Assembly (NCBI GenBank): GCA_011799875.1
Contig: CM022302.1
Location: 375,776,569 to 375,840,568, forward strand
DNA length: 64,000 bases
Origin: Thinopyrum elongatum
Lineage: Eukaryota > Streptophyta > Magnoliopsida > Poales > Poaceae
Direction of reading: 5' to 3'
Shown here: positions 11,501-23,602 of the stretch, piece after piece
Layout of the letters: every line of letters begins with the position of its first letter
Position numbering within the stretch: position 1 is the first letter of the stretch
Notes under the pieces: model-generated
Databases searched by the model: none
The model's input: the letters and a program-made list of their open reading frames with translations, nothing else
Told to the model about the DNA's origin: nothing
Position numbers and translations under genes: made by a program

Positions 11501-13771
11501 GATTGATTTTTTGTGGCTACAGAGGCTTGCGGTGGTGGAACTTATGATCTAGGGTTCTTTTCGGAGGTTTGGGTATTTATAATTTTTTTTGGTATCAGTC
11601 TCATGTCAAGGGGGTGCCCGAGGTGCCCACAAGCCATAGGGGCGCGCCCTACCCCTAGGGCACGCCCTGGCAGCTTGTGGCCACCTCGATCACTTCCTAG
11701 CCCAGCTCCGGTGCTTCGAGGGTCTCTTTTGGTCCATAAAAAATCACCATAAATTTTCAGCCCATTCCGAGAACTTTTATTTCTGCACAAAAAACGACAC
11801 CACGGTAGTTCTGCTGAAAACAGCGTTAGTCCGGGTTAGTTCTAATCAAATCCTACCAAAACCATATAAAATTGTTATAAACATGGCATGAATACTTCAT
11901 AAATTATAGATACGTTGGAGACGTATCACAGTAGAAGTAGGAGCAGGATCAACCTCCATCTGGGTAGGGGCACCAGATGAGGTGACCGGGGTGGTATTTC
12001 CTAAGGAAGCATTTAGCTCCCCCCTCAACCTTATCATTCTCCTCCTTGCTGGATCCGGAGGGCTCAACTTGAATTTCCTTCAGAGGCAATGAAACTGCCT
12101 TCTCAACCTCAATCTCTTCATCAATTTTCTCCTCTGGGGCTTGCTGCTTGGGCAAGACATTTTCCTCGTCAGTCTTGTTTAAAAAGATATCCACCACATC
12201 AGATTCTTGAGCAACTGAGGTAGGAATGATAACTACCGCAGGCTCAGCTTGTTGCATGGGATCATCCTCGTGAAGAGGGAATGGTGGAATCTGTTGCAGA
12301 GGAGCACTTGAGTCGACGGGAGCATCAGTTGCAACATTTTGAATACGGCGATCCTTGATTGCCTTCAGTTTGCTTGCTCTTGCTTTTGCCTTCTGACGCT
12401 TTTCTTCCTTTATTCTTCATCGAGCAAGTTCTGCCTGACATTCCATTTCATCATTCCTTCGGTTACATAACTGAGATACTTCCATCTTCAGCTGTGAGTG
12501 CCATTCAATTTTCTCATTCCTCATAACACTAAGAGCTTTTGTGATCTCAAGAATTTATTTGTCCAGCTCCTTCCTTTCAGATTTAGTGCTTGCATCTTGT
12601 CTCATTTGCTCGATGGTTTTCTTGTCCTCGACTGCTTGGTTTAGCTTCTTGGTAATCTTTCCCAGTTTAGTGAAATGTTTTGTTACCAGCTTGATAACAT
12701 CATCAGGAAGACCCAAACTGCTCAAATCAGCTGATTTTGTATCGTAGGCAGCACTTTCAATGACGTCAATCATGAGGTCGAAGTCATATCTTTGTTCCTT
12801 TGTAGGAGCAGGAACACTAGTTTTGGCCTTCTTGACAGAAGCAGTAGCTTTCTCTTCGGGCAGCAGCTTTCTCTTCGCAAAAGGGGCAGCAGAACCTGAA
12901 GGTTTGTCAGACACTAGAGTGGGAGCAAGTCTTGGTGACATCCTTATAGGGGGTGAAACTTTCACTGGTGAGGGAGTTTGATACGACTTGTTCAGAAGAG
13001 CTCATTGATCATACATGGGTATTTCATCGGCAACATTTTCATCGGAGGTCTCATCAGACAAGGCAGAAGCTGCCTTCTTGGATTTTCTGGCAACAGATTT
13101 CTTTCAGGAAGCTCGAGGGGAATCTGACTTCCCTGCCTTGCTTTCCTTTTGGGATGAGGCACGATCCTTCTTCTTTTGTACGTCTTGCTGGGTCTGCTTG
13201 ATATTTGTCTGCTCAACTTGATTTTTCTTCACAGCCTTGGCATCACGCTTGGCCTTGGCCTTGGCCCTCTTTTCCACTTCTTCGGGAAAATTAGCAGTTG
13301 TTTTAGTGTGTCAGTGTGAGCATTTGCAGGAGGAGGTGGCCTGACATTTTCATCATCTGGGCCGAGGCAATTTTCAGCTATGCAGTAATTCCAAGGTGGA
13401 GTGAAAGCAAACAAAATTTGATATTTCCTTCGGACATTCTCATAGTTGAACCATTTCTTCGCCCAGTGACGGCGAATCCTTTGTAGCCTGTTATTTCTTT
13501 CGGTTGCTGTTTCAACTCCAGGTGGAGTTTTATAAGTCTCGGGATCAGACATCTCGACGGCTGTGTTCTTCTCTCTGCCACTCCCACCTTTCTCGAGATT
13601 TCCATCAGAAAATATAGTCAATGCATCGGTAACCTATGCATCCTCGGGCTGACTGTGAGCCGAGGGGATATCATCTTCCTCTTCTTCGGATTCAGACTCA
13701 GACTTCTTTTTCGGTATCTTTGGTGGCTTCGATGGTTTTACTACACCAGTCAATCTCTTTCGTTCAGCCAT
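8538..13771 (-). pseudogene. Accessory ORF of Copia B, split by a solo LTR
   Basis: In the element's direction the ORF starts at ATG 13771 with a Lys-rich, then Ser/Glu-rich N-terminus (MAERKRLTGVV, KKKSESESEEEEDD). It passes an in-frame TAG about 13636, then RIRRHWAKKWFNYENVRRKY at about 13480. A Lys/Glu-rich coiled-coil-like part follows (12965-12555). After the solo LTR (10403-11928) comes a compact domain at 10137-9300 with FWTEEQAVYYARILFG, FHHAIEHFEHAFLKG and TGREKIKCLADQFL, which resembles the 'putative plant transposon protein' domain found in extra ORFs of plant LTR elements. It ends with TAG at 8538-8540 after a Ser-rich acidic tail. Several stops and a frame change near 9600 break it. 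Function is unknown; nuclear or particle-associated roles have been proposed for such ORFs but nothing here proves one. Confidence 0.65.
10403..11928 (-). mobile_element. Solo LTR (Gypsy, TGATACGTCTCC type), minus strand
   Basis: 1,526 bp, minus strand starting TGATACGTCTCCAACGTATC and ending GGGGGATTATCA. The flanks are TAGTA (10398-10402) and CAGTA (11929-11933), a five-base duplication with one change. There is no internal domain or second LTR, so it is a solo LTR left by recombination between two LTRs. It carries the same GCGCGCCC/CCTGG-rich promoter block as the Gypsy A LTR, so the families are related. The plus-strand ORFs at 11145-11501 are chance frames in it. Confidence 0.85.
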
Positions 13772-14522
13772 TTGAGGCACCTGAGGGATTTCTTCTTCAG
13801 AACCAGACTGCTCTTCCGAACTTTATGCCATGACCAACCTGAGAAAAAGAGTAGATACGAGGGAAAACAGGATTGGTCACAAACATGCACATAATCATTT
13901 TCACTGAAAACAGAAAGTTTTTCGGAAGCAGCAAAGGTATCCATGGTATACATTTTGGAAGATATCATCGACAGAATTGCAACATACCATAAGGCAGAGT
14001 AACAACTCATCTAATCTTTCGAAGTACCACACATGAACCCTAGATCCAGGATAGCTAGTACGAGGAAGAACTGCAAACCGTACCAGTCATAACTTAGAGA
14101 ACCCTAAAGATCTACCGCAAGGAAATAAGTCAAGAGAAATATGCGTCGGTAAGAACAGCCCTAGAACAGAAGAATATACAGGGCTAGTTCCAGATCCATG
14201 CGCCCTAACTTGGCAGCAAAGATCAACTACGGCAATGCGGAGGAGAGGATGTACCACACTGGCGCGACCAACAACGGCGAGGCTTCACCGGGGTTGCACG
14301 GCGAGGCACGTCGACGGTGTTGCTTCGAGCTCAGGCCCGGGAGGAGAGCGAGAGAGGGTTTGAGGATTAACTGAGGAAGAACCGAGGAAGAAGACGCCTA
14401 GAGGGGTATACATATAGCCCATAGGCGGAACCGCTTCCTCCGAAATCTATGGCCGAAAAGCACGGGACGTTCCACATTCAGCAGACGAGATCACGATCGT
14501 GAGATCGTGGACATGTGTCAAC
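13772..14522 (-). promoter_or_regulatory. Internal promoter and leader of the Copia B accessory ORF
   Basis: On the minus strand a TATA-like CTATATGTATACCCC (about 14405-14419) is followed by a pyrimidine-rich leader with TCAAACCCTCTCTCGCTC and a CTAGGGTT-type plant leader motif. The accessory ATG lies about 640 bases downstream. The layout, TATA box then CT-rich leader then ORF, is that of a stand-alone plant gene inside a retroelement. Gypsy C inserted about 110 bases upstream of the TATA box. Promoter activity is inferred. Confidence 0.5.
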
Positions 14523-14527
14523 CGTTT

Positions 14528-15641
14528 TGTCAGAGTAAATGACCACGGGTAGCCCCATCAGTCCCCCATGGTATTTCAAGACATCGGGGCTAGCTGCGCC
14601 CCTCACACCGTCTGAGAGCACGACCGCCTTCTTGGGCCGGCTGGTCCAAGAGGCCGGCTGCTATAAGGTGGCAGGGCCATGGAAGACGGCCGCGAGGGAG
14701 CCGACTCCTGGCAGACGGCCCCTCGTCCCCTCGAAGTCAGCACCACATCACCATGACAAGGCAAGGCATGGCTGCAGTGCCGCCTGCCACCCCCGAATCC
14801 AGGATGGGACGTGGCCACAGAGCTATGCACTGGGCGGACACCCCCCGCCCAGCGCGGCACTATTGCCGCACAGTCTGTGACGTCATTAGCGCCAGAGGGA
14901 GCCATGCCCCCACAATGGGCGGTCGGTACGGCCCGTGGGCGGCGGGCCTTACCTGTCCGCGAGCCACCAGAAGGCGGCAAACCTCCAGCAGGCGGCAACA
15001 AGGGAGGACCGACTCCTAGTAGGCGGCCCTCCTCCCCCTTGGAGTCTGTGCACCATTAACCAGACGAGACGGGGTATGGCTACAGCGAGTACCCGTCAGG
15101 CAGCGGGACTATAACCACGTTCCCCTCGGTCAAGCCTTCGTCATGGAGGGCGAGGCTACAGCATAGAGCAGTCAACATGGCCCACCAGGCGGCGGGCCCC
15201 AGTGGTCGGTGGAGAAGCCGGCGGCCAGAGACGCTGACGGCCGGGTCCTACACCCGGCCGGATTACCATTGTACTCCTGGGGGGTAGGCCTATATAAACC
15301 CCCCAGGCTCACCCATGCAAAGGGTTCGCGGTTCGGTTCAGCACCCGCATGATACACTCACACACGTAGAGAGAAGAGTAGGGCTAGCCTTGCCCTTCTT
15401 CCTCCTCTAGCCAAAACAGCTCAAGGAGCAAGCTTGTAGCTACCTTGTTGATCATAGTCATCATGCGGAGACCCCGCAGAGCAGGACTAGGGGTGTTATC
15501 TCCAAGGAGAGCCCCGAACCTGGGTAAGATTCGCAGGCATGCGCGGTCTCGCTCACTCCCGCTTCTAGAGCCCGGCGACGTACTCTTGTCCCCATCCACG
15601 ATACGCCACCCCCTGGCATATGTCGCGCAATATACCCGACA
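14528..15641 (+). repeat. 5' LTR of Gypsy C
   Basis: 1,114 bp, GC-rich, starting TGTCAGAGTAAATGACCAC and ending AATATACCCGACA. A TATA box CCTATATAAACC lies at 15289-15300 (copy in the 3' LTR at about 32432). Several of the small open frames here are duplicated in the 3' LTR and are not genes. Confidence 0.95.
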
Positions 15642-15643
15642 TT

Positions 15644-15660
15644 TGGCGCCCACCATGGGG
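15644..15660 (+). other. Primer-binding site of Gypsy C
   Basis: TGGCGCCCACCATGGGG follows the LTR after two bases. It begins TGGCGCC, like the primer-binding sites of many grass Gypsy elements. Which tRNA it matches was not established. It overlaps the first gag ATG (15655). Confidence 0.7.
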
Positions 15661-17913
15661 CAAGGTGCACCGTCATCCGGAAACACGTTCTGGACGGGAA
15701 CCCTCTTCCTTCCTGGCAAGCGCAGCCAGCCCGGCACGCCTGACGGCGTTTGCGCCGGCACGCTGCGTGGCGTGGAGGCCGCCTGCGCCGCGGGCTGCCT
15801 CGCTGACCTCATCGGCGGGATCCGCCTCTCCGACGAGCCCGCACCCAACACGGGCGCCGCCAGCTCCGAGAGCTGCTTTGTCGACCCCTTCGGCAAGCTT
15901 CACGTCACCCGCGAGCAGGCCTCCGATCTGGAGTCCGTTGGCTCCACCGACCCGCCCGTCGACATGGTCATCGACACCGACGCCGCGCCTTCTGATGCCT
16001 TCCCCAGTGACGTAGTGATCTTCGACGACCCGCTCCCTGCTGCTAATGGCAGCACCGGCACCAGCACCGTCGCCGAGGTGCTGGTCATCATCCACGATGG
16101 AGCCTCCGATGAGGCCGGCTGGGATCCGTTGCGGGCGGCAATGCGAGACCTGTCCACGCCCGTAGCACCCGGTGCGAACGGTGAAACGCTGGAAGCGTGC
16201 CGTGTTGCACTCCTCGACAGCGCCAACAAGTTGGCAGCCATGAGACGCCTCACCAAGGCCTACCAGCGCGAGATCAACCGCGCCGTTTATGGCACACCGG
16301 CTGCCGGTGAGCCCAGCCACGCAGGCACGGTTCGACAGCGCGGCGCGGCCATCGCCAGCATGCTGGGGGCCGACCACCCAGTCTACACCACGCCAATGGA
16401 GAACTTACGCGCCGCCCAGGCGGTAGCAGACGAGCTGGACCGCCTGGAGGGCGACGAGCATCGCTGCATGATGGAGCGCGTCCAGCAGCTCATTGACGCG
16501 GCCGCCGTGCAGCAAGAAGCCGGCCGCCGCGTGGTGGAACCCGGCGTGCAGGCCGGGAACCTTCCCCCTCGCAGAGAGCACGGCGCGACCTCCCGGACGC
16601 CGACAGGTGGCGCCCACGATCGAGGAAACCAAGAGCCGGCTGTTAGCCGTAGTCGCACATGCATCACCATCGAGCGCGACCAAGACGGCCGCCCACGAGT
16701 TGTAGAACGGCGGGACGATCGTCCGCCTCCCCCACGTAGGGAGAGGCGCGCCTCCCCGCTGCTCGTTGAGCACCCGACTCTCGGAGGCCGGCTGGGCCCC
16801 CGTGAAGGAGTCGGAGAAAGCGACGCCCGCTACCGGATTGACCGCTTGGCTCGATCCCTGGCGTTAGAAGAAGAAGATGCGATCGGCCCGCCTTGTTTCG
16901 GCCCCCGCATTCGCGACGAGCCCTTCCCCAAAGGGTTCTCGCTTCCTCGAGACACTCCCAAGTACAACGGTTCCGTGAAGCCGGAGGATTAGCTGGTTGA
17001 CTACTCCACCGCCGTCAGCATAGCAAACGGCAACAAGCGCGTTGCCGTGAAGTACGTTTCGCTCATGCTCCAGGGCACGGCCCGGACATGGCTGAACAGC
17101 CTCAAGCCCTACAGCGTCAACAGCTGGTTGGACTTTATCGAAGTTTTCATCCGCAACTTCACCAGCACCTACAAGCGGCCGCCCAAGCCCCGCCAGCTCT
17201 CCCTGTGCGTCCAAGTCCCAACCGAGTCCACCCGCGAATACTTGACGCGGTGGGCCGAACTACGCAACTCCTGCGAAGGGGTGCATGAGGTGCAAGCCAT
17301 AGAATACTTCACTACCGGGTGCCGAGAGGGCACCTTACTCAAGCACCGACTCCTCTGTGACGAGCCAGCCACACTTGATGAGTTGCTAATCATAGCGGAC
17401 AAGTACACCACCGCCGACTCCTCCATGAAGTCGGAGCTCCGAGTGGACGCGTCTGGAAAGATGCTCCCTTCGGACCCTCAGACGCCTGCTGGCGACTCCA
17501 GTCGGCGCCAGCAGTCAAACAACAACAAGCGCAAGGCCCAGCAGCCGGCCTCCACCAGCCGGCAGGTGGCAGCAGTTGAAGACCAACAGCCGGAAGGGCA
17601 GCCCAGCCCCAAGCATCAAAAAGGCGGCAAGCCTGCTTGGTTGCCCGCTTTCTCCTTCAAGCAAACCCTTGATGCTCCCTGCAAGTTCCACAGCGGTGCG
17701 AAGCCGTCCAACCACACCACCCGGAAGTGCCACTGGCTCACCCGCATTTCCAAAGGCGAAGGACTGCCCCCTCCGCCCGCTGGCCCGCCGGCTCCGCCTC
17801 CTCAGCAGCCGGCGGCCCGCCCCGTCGGCGCAATTCAAGATGAATTCCCCGAAGAACACGAAGCCTACCTCGTCTTCACTAGTGTGGCTGACGACAGGCA
17901 CAGCCGACGTTAG
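15655..17913 (+). pseudogene. Gypsy C gag, one internal stop
   Basis: One frame runs from ATG 15655 to 17913, with a single TAG at 16990-16992 between KPED and LVDYSTAV, where relatives have Trp (TGG to TAG). Without it the protein would be about 752 residues. The first 430 residues are acidic or Ala-rich and helical. The retrotransposon gag domain follows (YVSLMLQGTARTWLNSLKP, FIEVFIRNFTSTYKRP, VPTESTREYLTRW, about residues 465-600). The tail is basic and Pro-rich, with a CKFHSGAKPSNHTTRKCHWL motif in place of a standard zinc knuckle. Gag forms the cytoplasmic particle that packages element RNA. Confidence 0.85.
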
Positions 17914-17957
17914 CAGCACCGCGAGGTGAACACGGTCGCTTCTGAGGTCCCAGAGTT

Positions 17958-19291
17958 ATGCACTGGTCCGAGAGGCCCATCAGCTGGAGTCGCGCAGACC
18001 ACCCGGAGGTGATGCCTTCTCCGGGTTCCTACGCCCTGGTGCTGGATGCCACCTTTTCGATGGAGCGGCGAGCCTGTCGCTTCTCCCGAGTTCTGATAGA
18101 CGGCGGTAGCAGCATCAACATCCTCTACCGTGACACCCTGGAGAAGCTGTGCGTCAAGGAGAAGCAGCTCCAGCCCAGCCGGACTGTCTTCCATGGCATT
18201 GTACCTGGCCTTTCCTGCTCTCCAATCGGCAAGATCAAGATAGATGTCCTCTTCGGAGACAAAGATCACTTCCGCCGCGAGCCAATCTGGTTCGAGGTGG
18301 TGGATCTGGAGAGCCCCTACCATGCGCTCCTTGGCCGGCCTGCTCTGGCCAAGTTCATGGCGGTACCGTACTACGCCTACCTCAAGATGAAGATGCCGGG
18401 CACCAAGGGCATTATCACCATAGCCGGTGACTACCAGAAGTCGGCCCTGTGTGCTGCTGCCGGCAGTCGGCTGGCTGAGTCCCTTATCATCGTTGCAGAA
18501 AGGCGGCTCCTCGACCGGGTTGTGGCCATGGTCGGCAAGCAGCCGGACCTATCACCAGATCCCAAGGAGTCGGAGACCCAAGGCTCTTTCCAGCCGGCCA
18601 AAGAAACCAAGAAGATTCCTTTGGACCCTGAGCACCCGGAGAGGTTCGCTGTCATGGGGGCCCACCTCCACAGTAAATAGGAAAGCGAGCTCATCGATTT
18701 CCTCCGTGAGAATCGGGACATCTTCGCATGGTCTCCCAAGGACATGTCGGGTGTTCTGACGGATTTCACCGAGCACAAGCTACATGTAAGATCAGATGCA
18801 AAACCAGTCAAGCAACCCCTCCGTCGCCTGTCGGAAGAGAAGAGAAGAATTGTTGGTGAAGAGATCGCCTGGCTCCTGGCAGCCGGCTTCATCATGGAAG
18901 TGTTCTTTCCAGAATGGCTTGCCAACCCAGGCCTTGTACTGAAGAAGAACAACAAGTGGCGCATGTGCATTGATTACACCAGCCTCAACAAAGCTTGCCC
19001 CAAAGATCCATTTGCTCTGCCTCGGATAGACCAAGTGATTGACTCCACAGCCGGATGCGAGCTGTTGAGTTTTTTGGATGCCTACTCTGGCTACCACCAG
19101 ATCAAGCTGAACCCGGCCGATCGGCTGAAGACCGCCTTCATCACACCATTCGGAGCCTTCTGCTACCTGACCATGACATTCGGCCTGAGAAATGCTGGTG
19201 CCACATTTCAGCGTTGCATGCAGAAGTGCCTCCTCAAGCAACTCGGCAGAAATGCCCACGTCTATGTAGATGACATTGTGGTGAAGACGGA
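17958..19291 (+). pseudogene. Gypsy C protease and RT N-terminal part
   Basis: The frame differs from gag by one step. The aspartic protease is at about 18010-18350, with active-site LIDGGSSINILY and the conserved LESPYHALLGRPALAKF. A TAG at 18678-18680 separates it from RT. RT has the LKKNNKWRMCIDYTSLNKAC block, FLDAYSGYHQI, TFGLRNAGATFQRCM and the catalytic YVDDIVVKT. The frame stops at the target site of solo LTR D (19287-19291) and resumes at 23603. Confidence 0.9.
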
Positions 19292-22200
19292 TGCTGGGGC
19301 CGGGACACGATATCCCAGAAATTAACCCCTCGTGTCATCACCAGCCCAGGATTTAACGTTACTGGTGGACACGTCCTTGTTACAGATTACCAAGCTATTA
19401 CAAGAATTGGATACAAGACCATGAAGGTCTAATGTTACAATAGTGGTTCTGGTGGTGGATGACGGAATTGTCTCGCGGTTCTTCAATGTCGATGGGGCTC
19501 CATTCCCCACAGGAACGGCTGACCTGGATAATTCCTATCCCGCATGGCTGCCATCCTAGGCTCCGCACGGACATCGCTGTGGTACTCCTTGTAGAAATCC
19601 TGACCTGGCCAAGTAAATAGCCAGGGACAAGCCTGTGAGTACGTTTGAATGTACTCGCAAACATCAGGAACAAAAGATATACCGAATGCAACAATTAAAT
19701 TATATGATCATGATGAACCACACTATATGCGTATGCTCATGCTAGACTATATAAAATGCATGCTGACAGGACTTAATTCATGGCATGATAAAATATTAGC
19801 ATGTGAAAATATATAAAATTGTTAGTGATAAACAAGGAAAGTCAAAGGAAAACAAAATAAAAGAAATGCCGGTCGGATGTCAAGTGACACCACAGTAGGT
19901 CTTGAAGAGAAATGCCAATCGGGTGTCTACAAGAGTAGTGGCGGGACCGCCTGTAAACTCGAGAGATGCCACGAGAGGTCTTGAAGAGAAATGCCAGTCG
20001 GGTGTCAAGTGACGCCACAGTCGGACTTGAAGAGAAATGCCAATCGGGTGTCCACAAGAGTAGTGGCGTGATAAATCGCCTGTTAACTCGAGGGACGCCA
20101 CGAGAGGTCTTGAAAATAAAATTGAGTGCCCGGGGTAGTCTAGCCAGCCCCTAAGACACTCAGGAAAAATTCAAAATAAGAGATACGGGTTAGTCCTCAA
20201 TATTATGCATAACCATAATAATATTTAACAAGCATAAAATATTCATGGTAGCAACAGGGTGACAATAATTATTCCGCAAAATAATTCAGGTTCAATTTAA
20301 TTATTTTCCTCCGAAGACCGACACTTGACCAACCCAGACTGTAGCCCTTAACCGCAGACACGGCTATTCGAATAGGTTTAAACTCTGCAGAGGGTGTACT
20401 CTTTACCCACAAGTAAAGGATTTCTTAAGTCAGTACCGTGACACTGACTAATTCCCATTACGGTCTTTGGGTTGAAAACACACCTAACAAGCACACACCA
20501 GATTAACTTTCCAGATGCCAGGAATCACCCAAAGCATCGTTCAAGTAAAACTCTGAGACGGAGAGACCAACGTCCTGCATGGGCTCACTATTAATACGCG
20601 CGGATTCCAAGGGTTGCCCCCCTCTCAGTCACAACTGGAAACACCCATGCCCCCTGACCCGATGACAGGATTTAGTCCCGGATCCCTGGGAAACCCTTAT
20701 CGTGGCCCTCTGTATGGTGTGTGCATGGAAAGGGGTTATCAACTTACTGAACCATACCCTACCTGTGGCAGGAACCTGTGGCAGCACGAAACAAGTTTGG
20801 GGGTTACCGGAACAAGACTCGATCTATGGTCGACTCAGGAGGCATTAAGTTTCCTGCAACGGTTAGCACAACAAGGTATTCCTCAACAGTAATGCCAACA
20901 GGGCCACAACCCTTGCATGCTCCAACATGCACAACAATCAAGGCATGATCACGCTCCAACGTGATCATCCTTCTGCCGGTAACGATATTTCACTTATGCC
21001 TGCTCCTGCAAGTTAGTCATGGCAACACACGATGCATGGTACGATGAAACATGCCAACACTACATGCATGTAAAAAAATAACCATATGCCAGTTTTATTC
21101 AACATATCCATGATGCAATTATTCTTGCAACAACAACTATGCAATTCACCATATCAAGTGTTCAAGATGCTTGCCTTGAGCATGCAGGAATATTGGGTGC
21201 ACTCCAAAAGTTTGAAAAGTTATCTTCCCTCCATTTCCTATTTTCATAAATATTTGAATTACCACATAATTCAAAAACAGTGCCAAAAAATTGTTTCAAA
21301 TATTTTTGAAATAAATATTATAATAAACTAGATGAAAAATTAAAAATAACAGAAAAGGAATCAATTGATTTGGAGTTCATATGAATTACTTAGAGAGTTT
21401 CTAATCTGAAATAATTAGAGAAATGGACTATTTCAAAGATCCAGTGGAAACAGAGATTATGAAAAATGTTCACATAGGCTGGAATAGAAGAGCATGATTT
21501 TATAAATATGTAGAAATTTGATTCACTGGATTTCGATTTGAAATGGTCACTGAGGAATTAGTTGAAAGGCACTGGAAAAGAAAAGAAAAGAAAAATGAGC
21601 AGGAGTGCGCCCTGAGCGCTACTTAGCAGCCTAGCGCTTCTGGGCCGGGCCCAGTCGCTGTGAGGGATGACATCGGAGACGGCTTCCTGAGAGTACGTCT
21701 TCATCGAAGGAAAACGGTGTCCTATGAATCCGTCTCCACTTAAATCGGGGCCCAGCAATCAGTGGCTTATGTCCCTTCACTGCTCGCTTACAAGTGGGCC
21801 AGAGAAGGTGTAGCAGGGCCCACTTGCAGGTCCTCCTCCCACCTTGTGCTAGGACAGAGGAGGCGGCTTGCCCGGCGATGCCGATGACGACCCCTGGCGG
21901 CTCAGGCCACCATCGGAGGTGGTCCGGCCATCGAGACGCTCACCGAGGAGTGTTGCATCGAGGAGGCCGAGCCTCGGTTGCAGGGGAGGGACGAGACGAA
22001 CAGGGAGTCGGTCATGGCGGACGGTGGTGACGGCGTTGATGGAGCGGATGCCATGGCCATGGAGGGAAGAAATTGGAGTGCGGGGGAAAGCCGGTTGTGG
22101 TGATGGGGGTCCCCTGTAGTGGTTAGTTGCAGAGGGAAGGCACTGGAGAGCTCGGTTGCAGGAATTTGGCCGAGGGTGGGGCGATAATGATTTCGCCAGA

Positions 22201-23602
22201 GAGGAGGAAGGAGGGCCCGGGAGCTCGAGTATTTGGACAGGGGGTGTACTGCGAGGTCGAGGAAGAGTTGAGTGCCTTGGGACGAGCTCGGGGGAAGGTT
22301 ATATAGCGGCATGAGGTCAGTTTCGAGAGGAGTTCGTCTAAACGGAGTTGGTCATGATGGCGGAAGGCCATTTATGGTGGTGGGATGGGTAGTTGTGGCC
22401 GGTGCAAATCGCAGGAAGCCTTCTGGAGGTAGCCACCATCCACGGACTGCACCGGTGGCTCGGAAGCGAGATAGGTGGGCGGTAGTTGATGCGGCCATGA
22501 TTGCGGTCGGTGACGATGGCGACAGCGATGTTTGGTCGGTGCTAGAGGCCAGAACCTGGTGTCGGCAAGGAGCAAGGAGTGTTCTCGAAGGGGATGGGGT
22601 GGTGCTCGAGACGGAGGTGCAGCAGGGAGGCGAGGTCATGGTGGTTTCGTAGGTGCAAAACACGCGCTCTGCGTGGGGTGACCACGCTGTGGCCATAGGT
22701 GACCATGCCATCGTGTTTCTGGCAACTGGCTAGTTTAACTGGGCTGAATCTTGACAGGGTGAAGGTTATGTGGATGATAGGTACGATGGTGGTGCTGGTT
22801 GGTCAAACGGAGCAAGTGTTATATGAAGTTCAAAAGTTTGCAAGGATTCTGTCATGCACAGAAGCTGTTTGGTGAATTGATAGGGCCATCTAGGGATCTT
22901 TTCTGAAAGTGAAAATTCACAGGATGATGTCTCCCTGGATGCTAGTGATGGTGGTGAAGCTGGTTTGTGATAATAGAAAACTTGTCTATGCAAGTTTTAG
23001 AGAAATTCATTTCTGGATAGGAAATTCAGAGGAATATTTGGAGAACTAAAATGATTCCAATGGAGCTAAAATTTTGTACTTAAGGGTTTGGTTGGAAGGA
23101 CTATAAGTGGGAAAAATTTCAGGATTTTTGGAGCAAGTAAAATAGAGGTTGTAGTTCAAAGTTGAAACTGGACCAGAATTGAAAAGAGGATGTTTCACTC
23201 AAAATTCCCAAAAGATCAAGTTGGGTTTTGCATAAAAGTGATATGTAGGCATCACATGACCTCCCATAATTTTTGTGGGGTTTTAAAACAATTATTTAAA
23301 GTGGTTGCAGTGCAACAGAGGCATTTAAAATACTGAAATAGCTATTAAAAGAATTGTTTAGAGGCAAATTTTTATTCTGAAAATAATTATTACTGTTATT
23401 AAAATGTAATTGAAATGATTTGAGAAAACTACCAAAGCCACAATATTATTTCCAAAAAAATTCTATATGGAGGGAAGAATTTTGAAAAACAGAAACAGAA
23501 AATGGTTCTGAAATTCATAAAAGATCTAGTAAAAAATTCAAAATTTTAATTCTGGCCAAATTTTATTTAGTAAAAACATGATTAAATTTTTGGGGTGTTA
23601 CA
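19292..23602 (-). mobile_element. Solo LTR D, 4.3 kb, minus strand
   Basis: Plus-strand ends TGCTGGGGCC...GGGGTGTTACA, flanked by ACGGA at 19287-19291 and 23603-23607, where it splits the RT gene of Gypsy C. Read on the minus strand it starts TGTAACACCCC. I see no second LTR copy, primer-binding site or coding domain, so it is most simply a solo LTR. A 4.3-kb LTR is exceptionally long and is in the size range of LARD elements such as Sukkula; that name is a guess. The centre (21600-22660) is GC-rich and gives several overlapping frames on both strands, none with a recognisable domain. The flanks are AT-rich. Confidence 0.75.
19863..20113 (+). repeat. ~123-bp tandem duplication inside solo LTR D
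   Basis: Two copies, about 19863-19985 and 19986-20113. Each holds AAATGCC(A/G)(A/G)TCGG(G/A)TGT twice, so the unit is itself a doublet of about 58-62 bp. Copies share GAGAGGTCTTGAAGAG, TGTCAAGTGAC(A/G)CCACAGT and CAAGAGTAGTGGCG. Confidence 0.8.

Noticed and set aside
11145..11501. 118-codon plus frame
   Set aside because: It lies antisense within the solo LTR 10403-11928 and recurs in family LTRs as non-coding sequence.
14603..15357. Several frames in the 5' LTR of Gypsy C
   Set aside because: The same frames occur in the 3' LTR (31734-32501), showing they are LTR sequence, not genes.
21794..22652. Overlapping GC-rich frames in solo LTR D
   Set aside because: Frames are open on both strands with no domain, starts or conserved motif; they lie inside a solo LTR.
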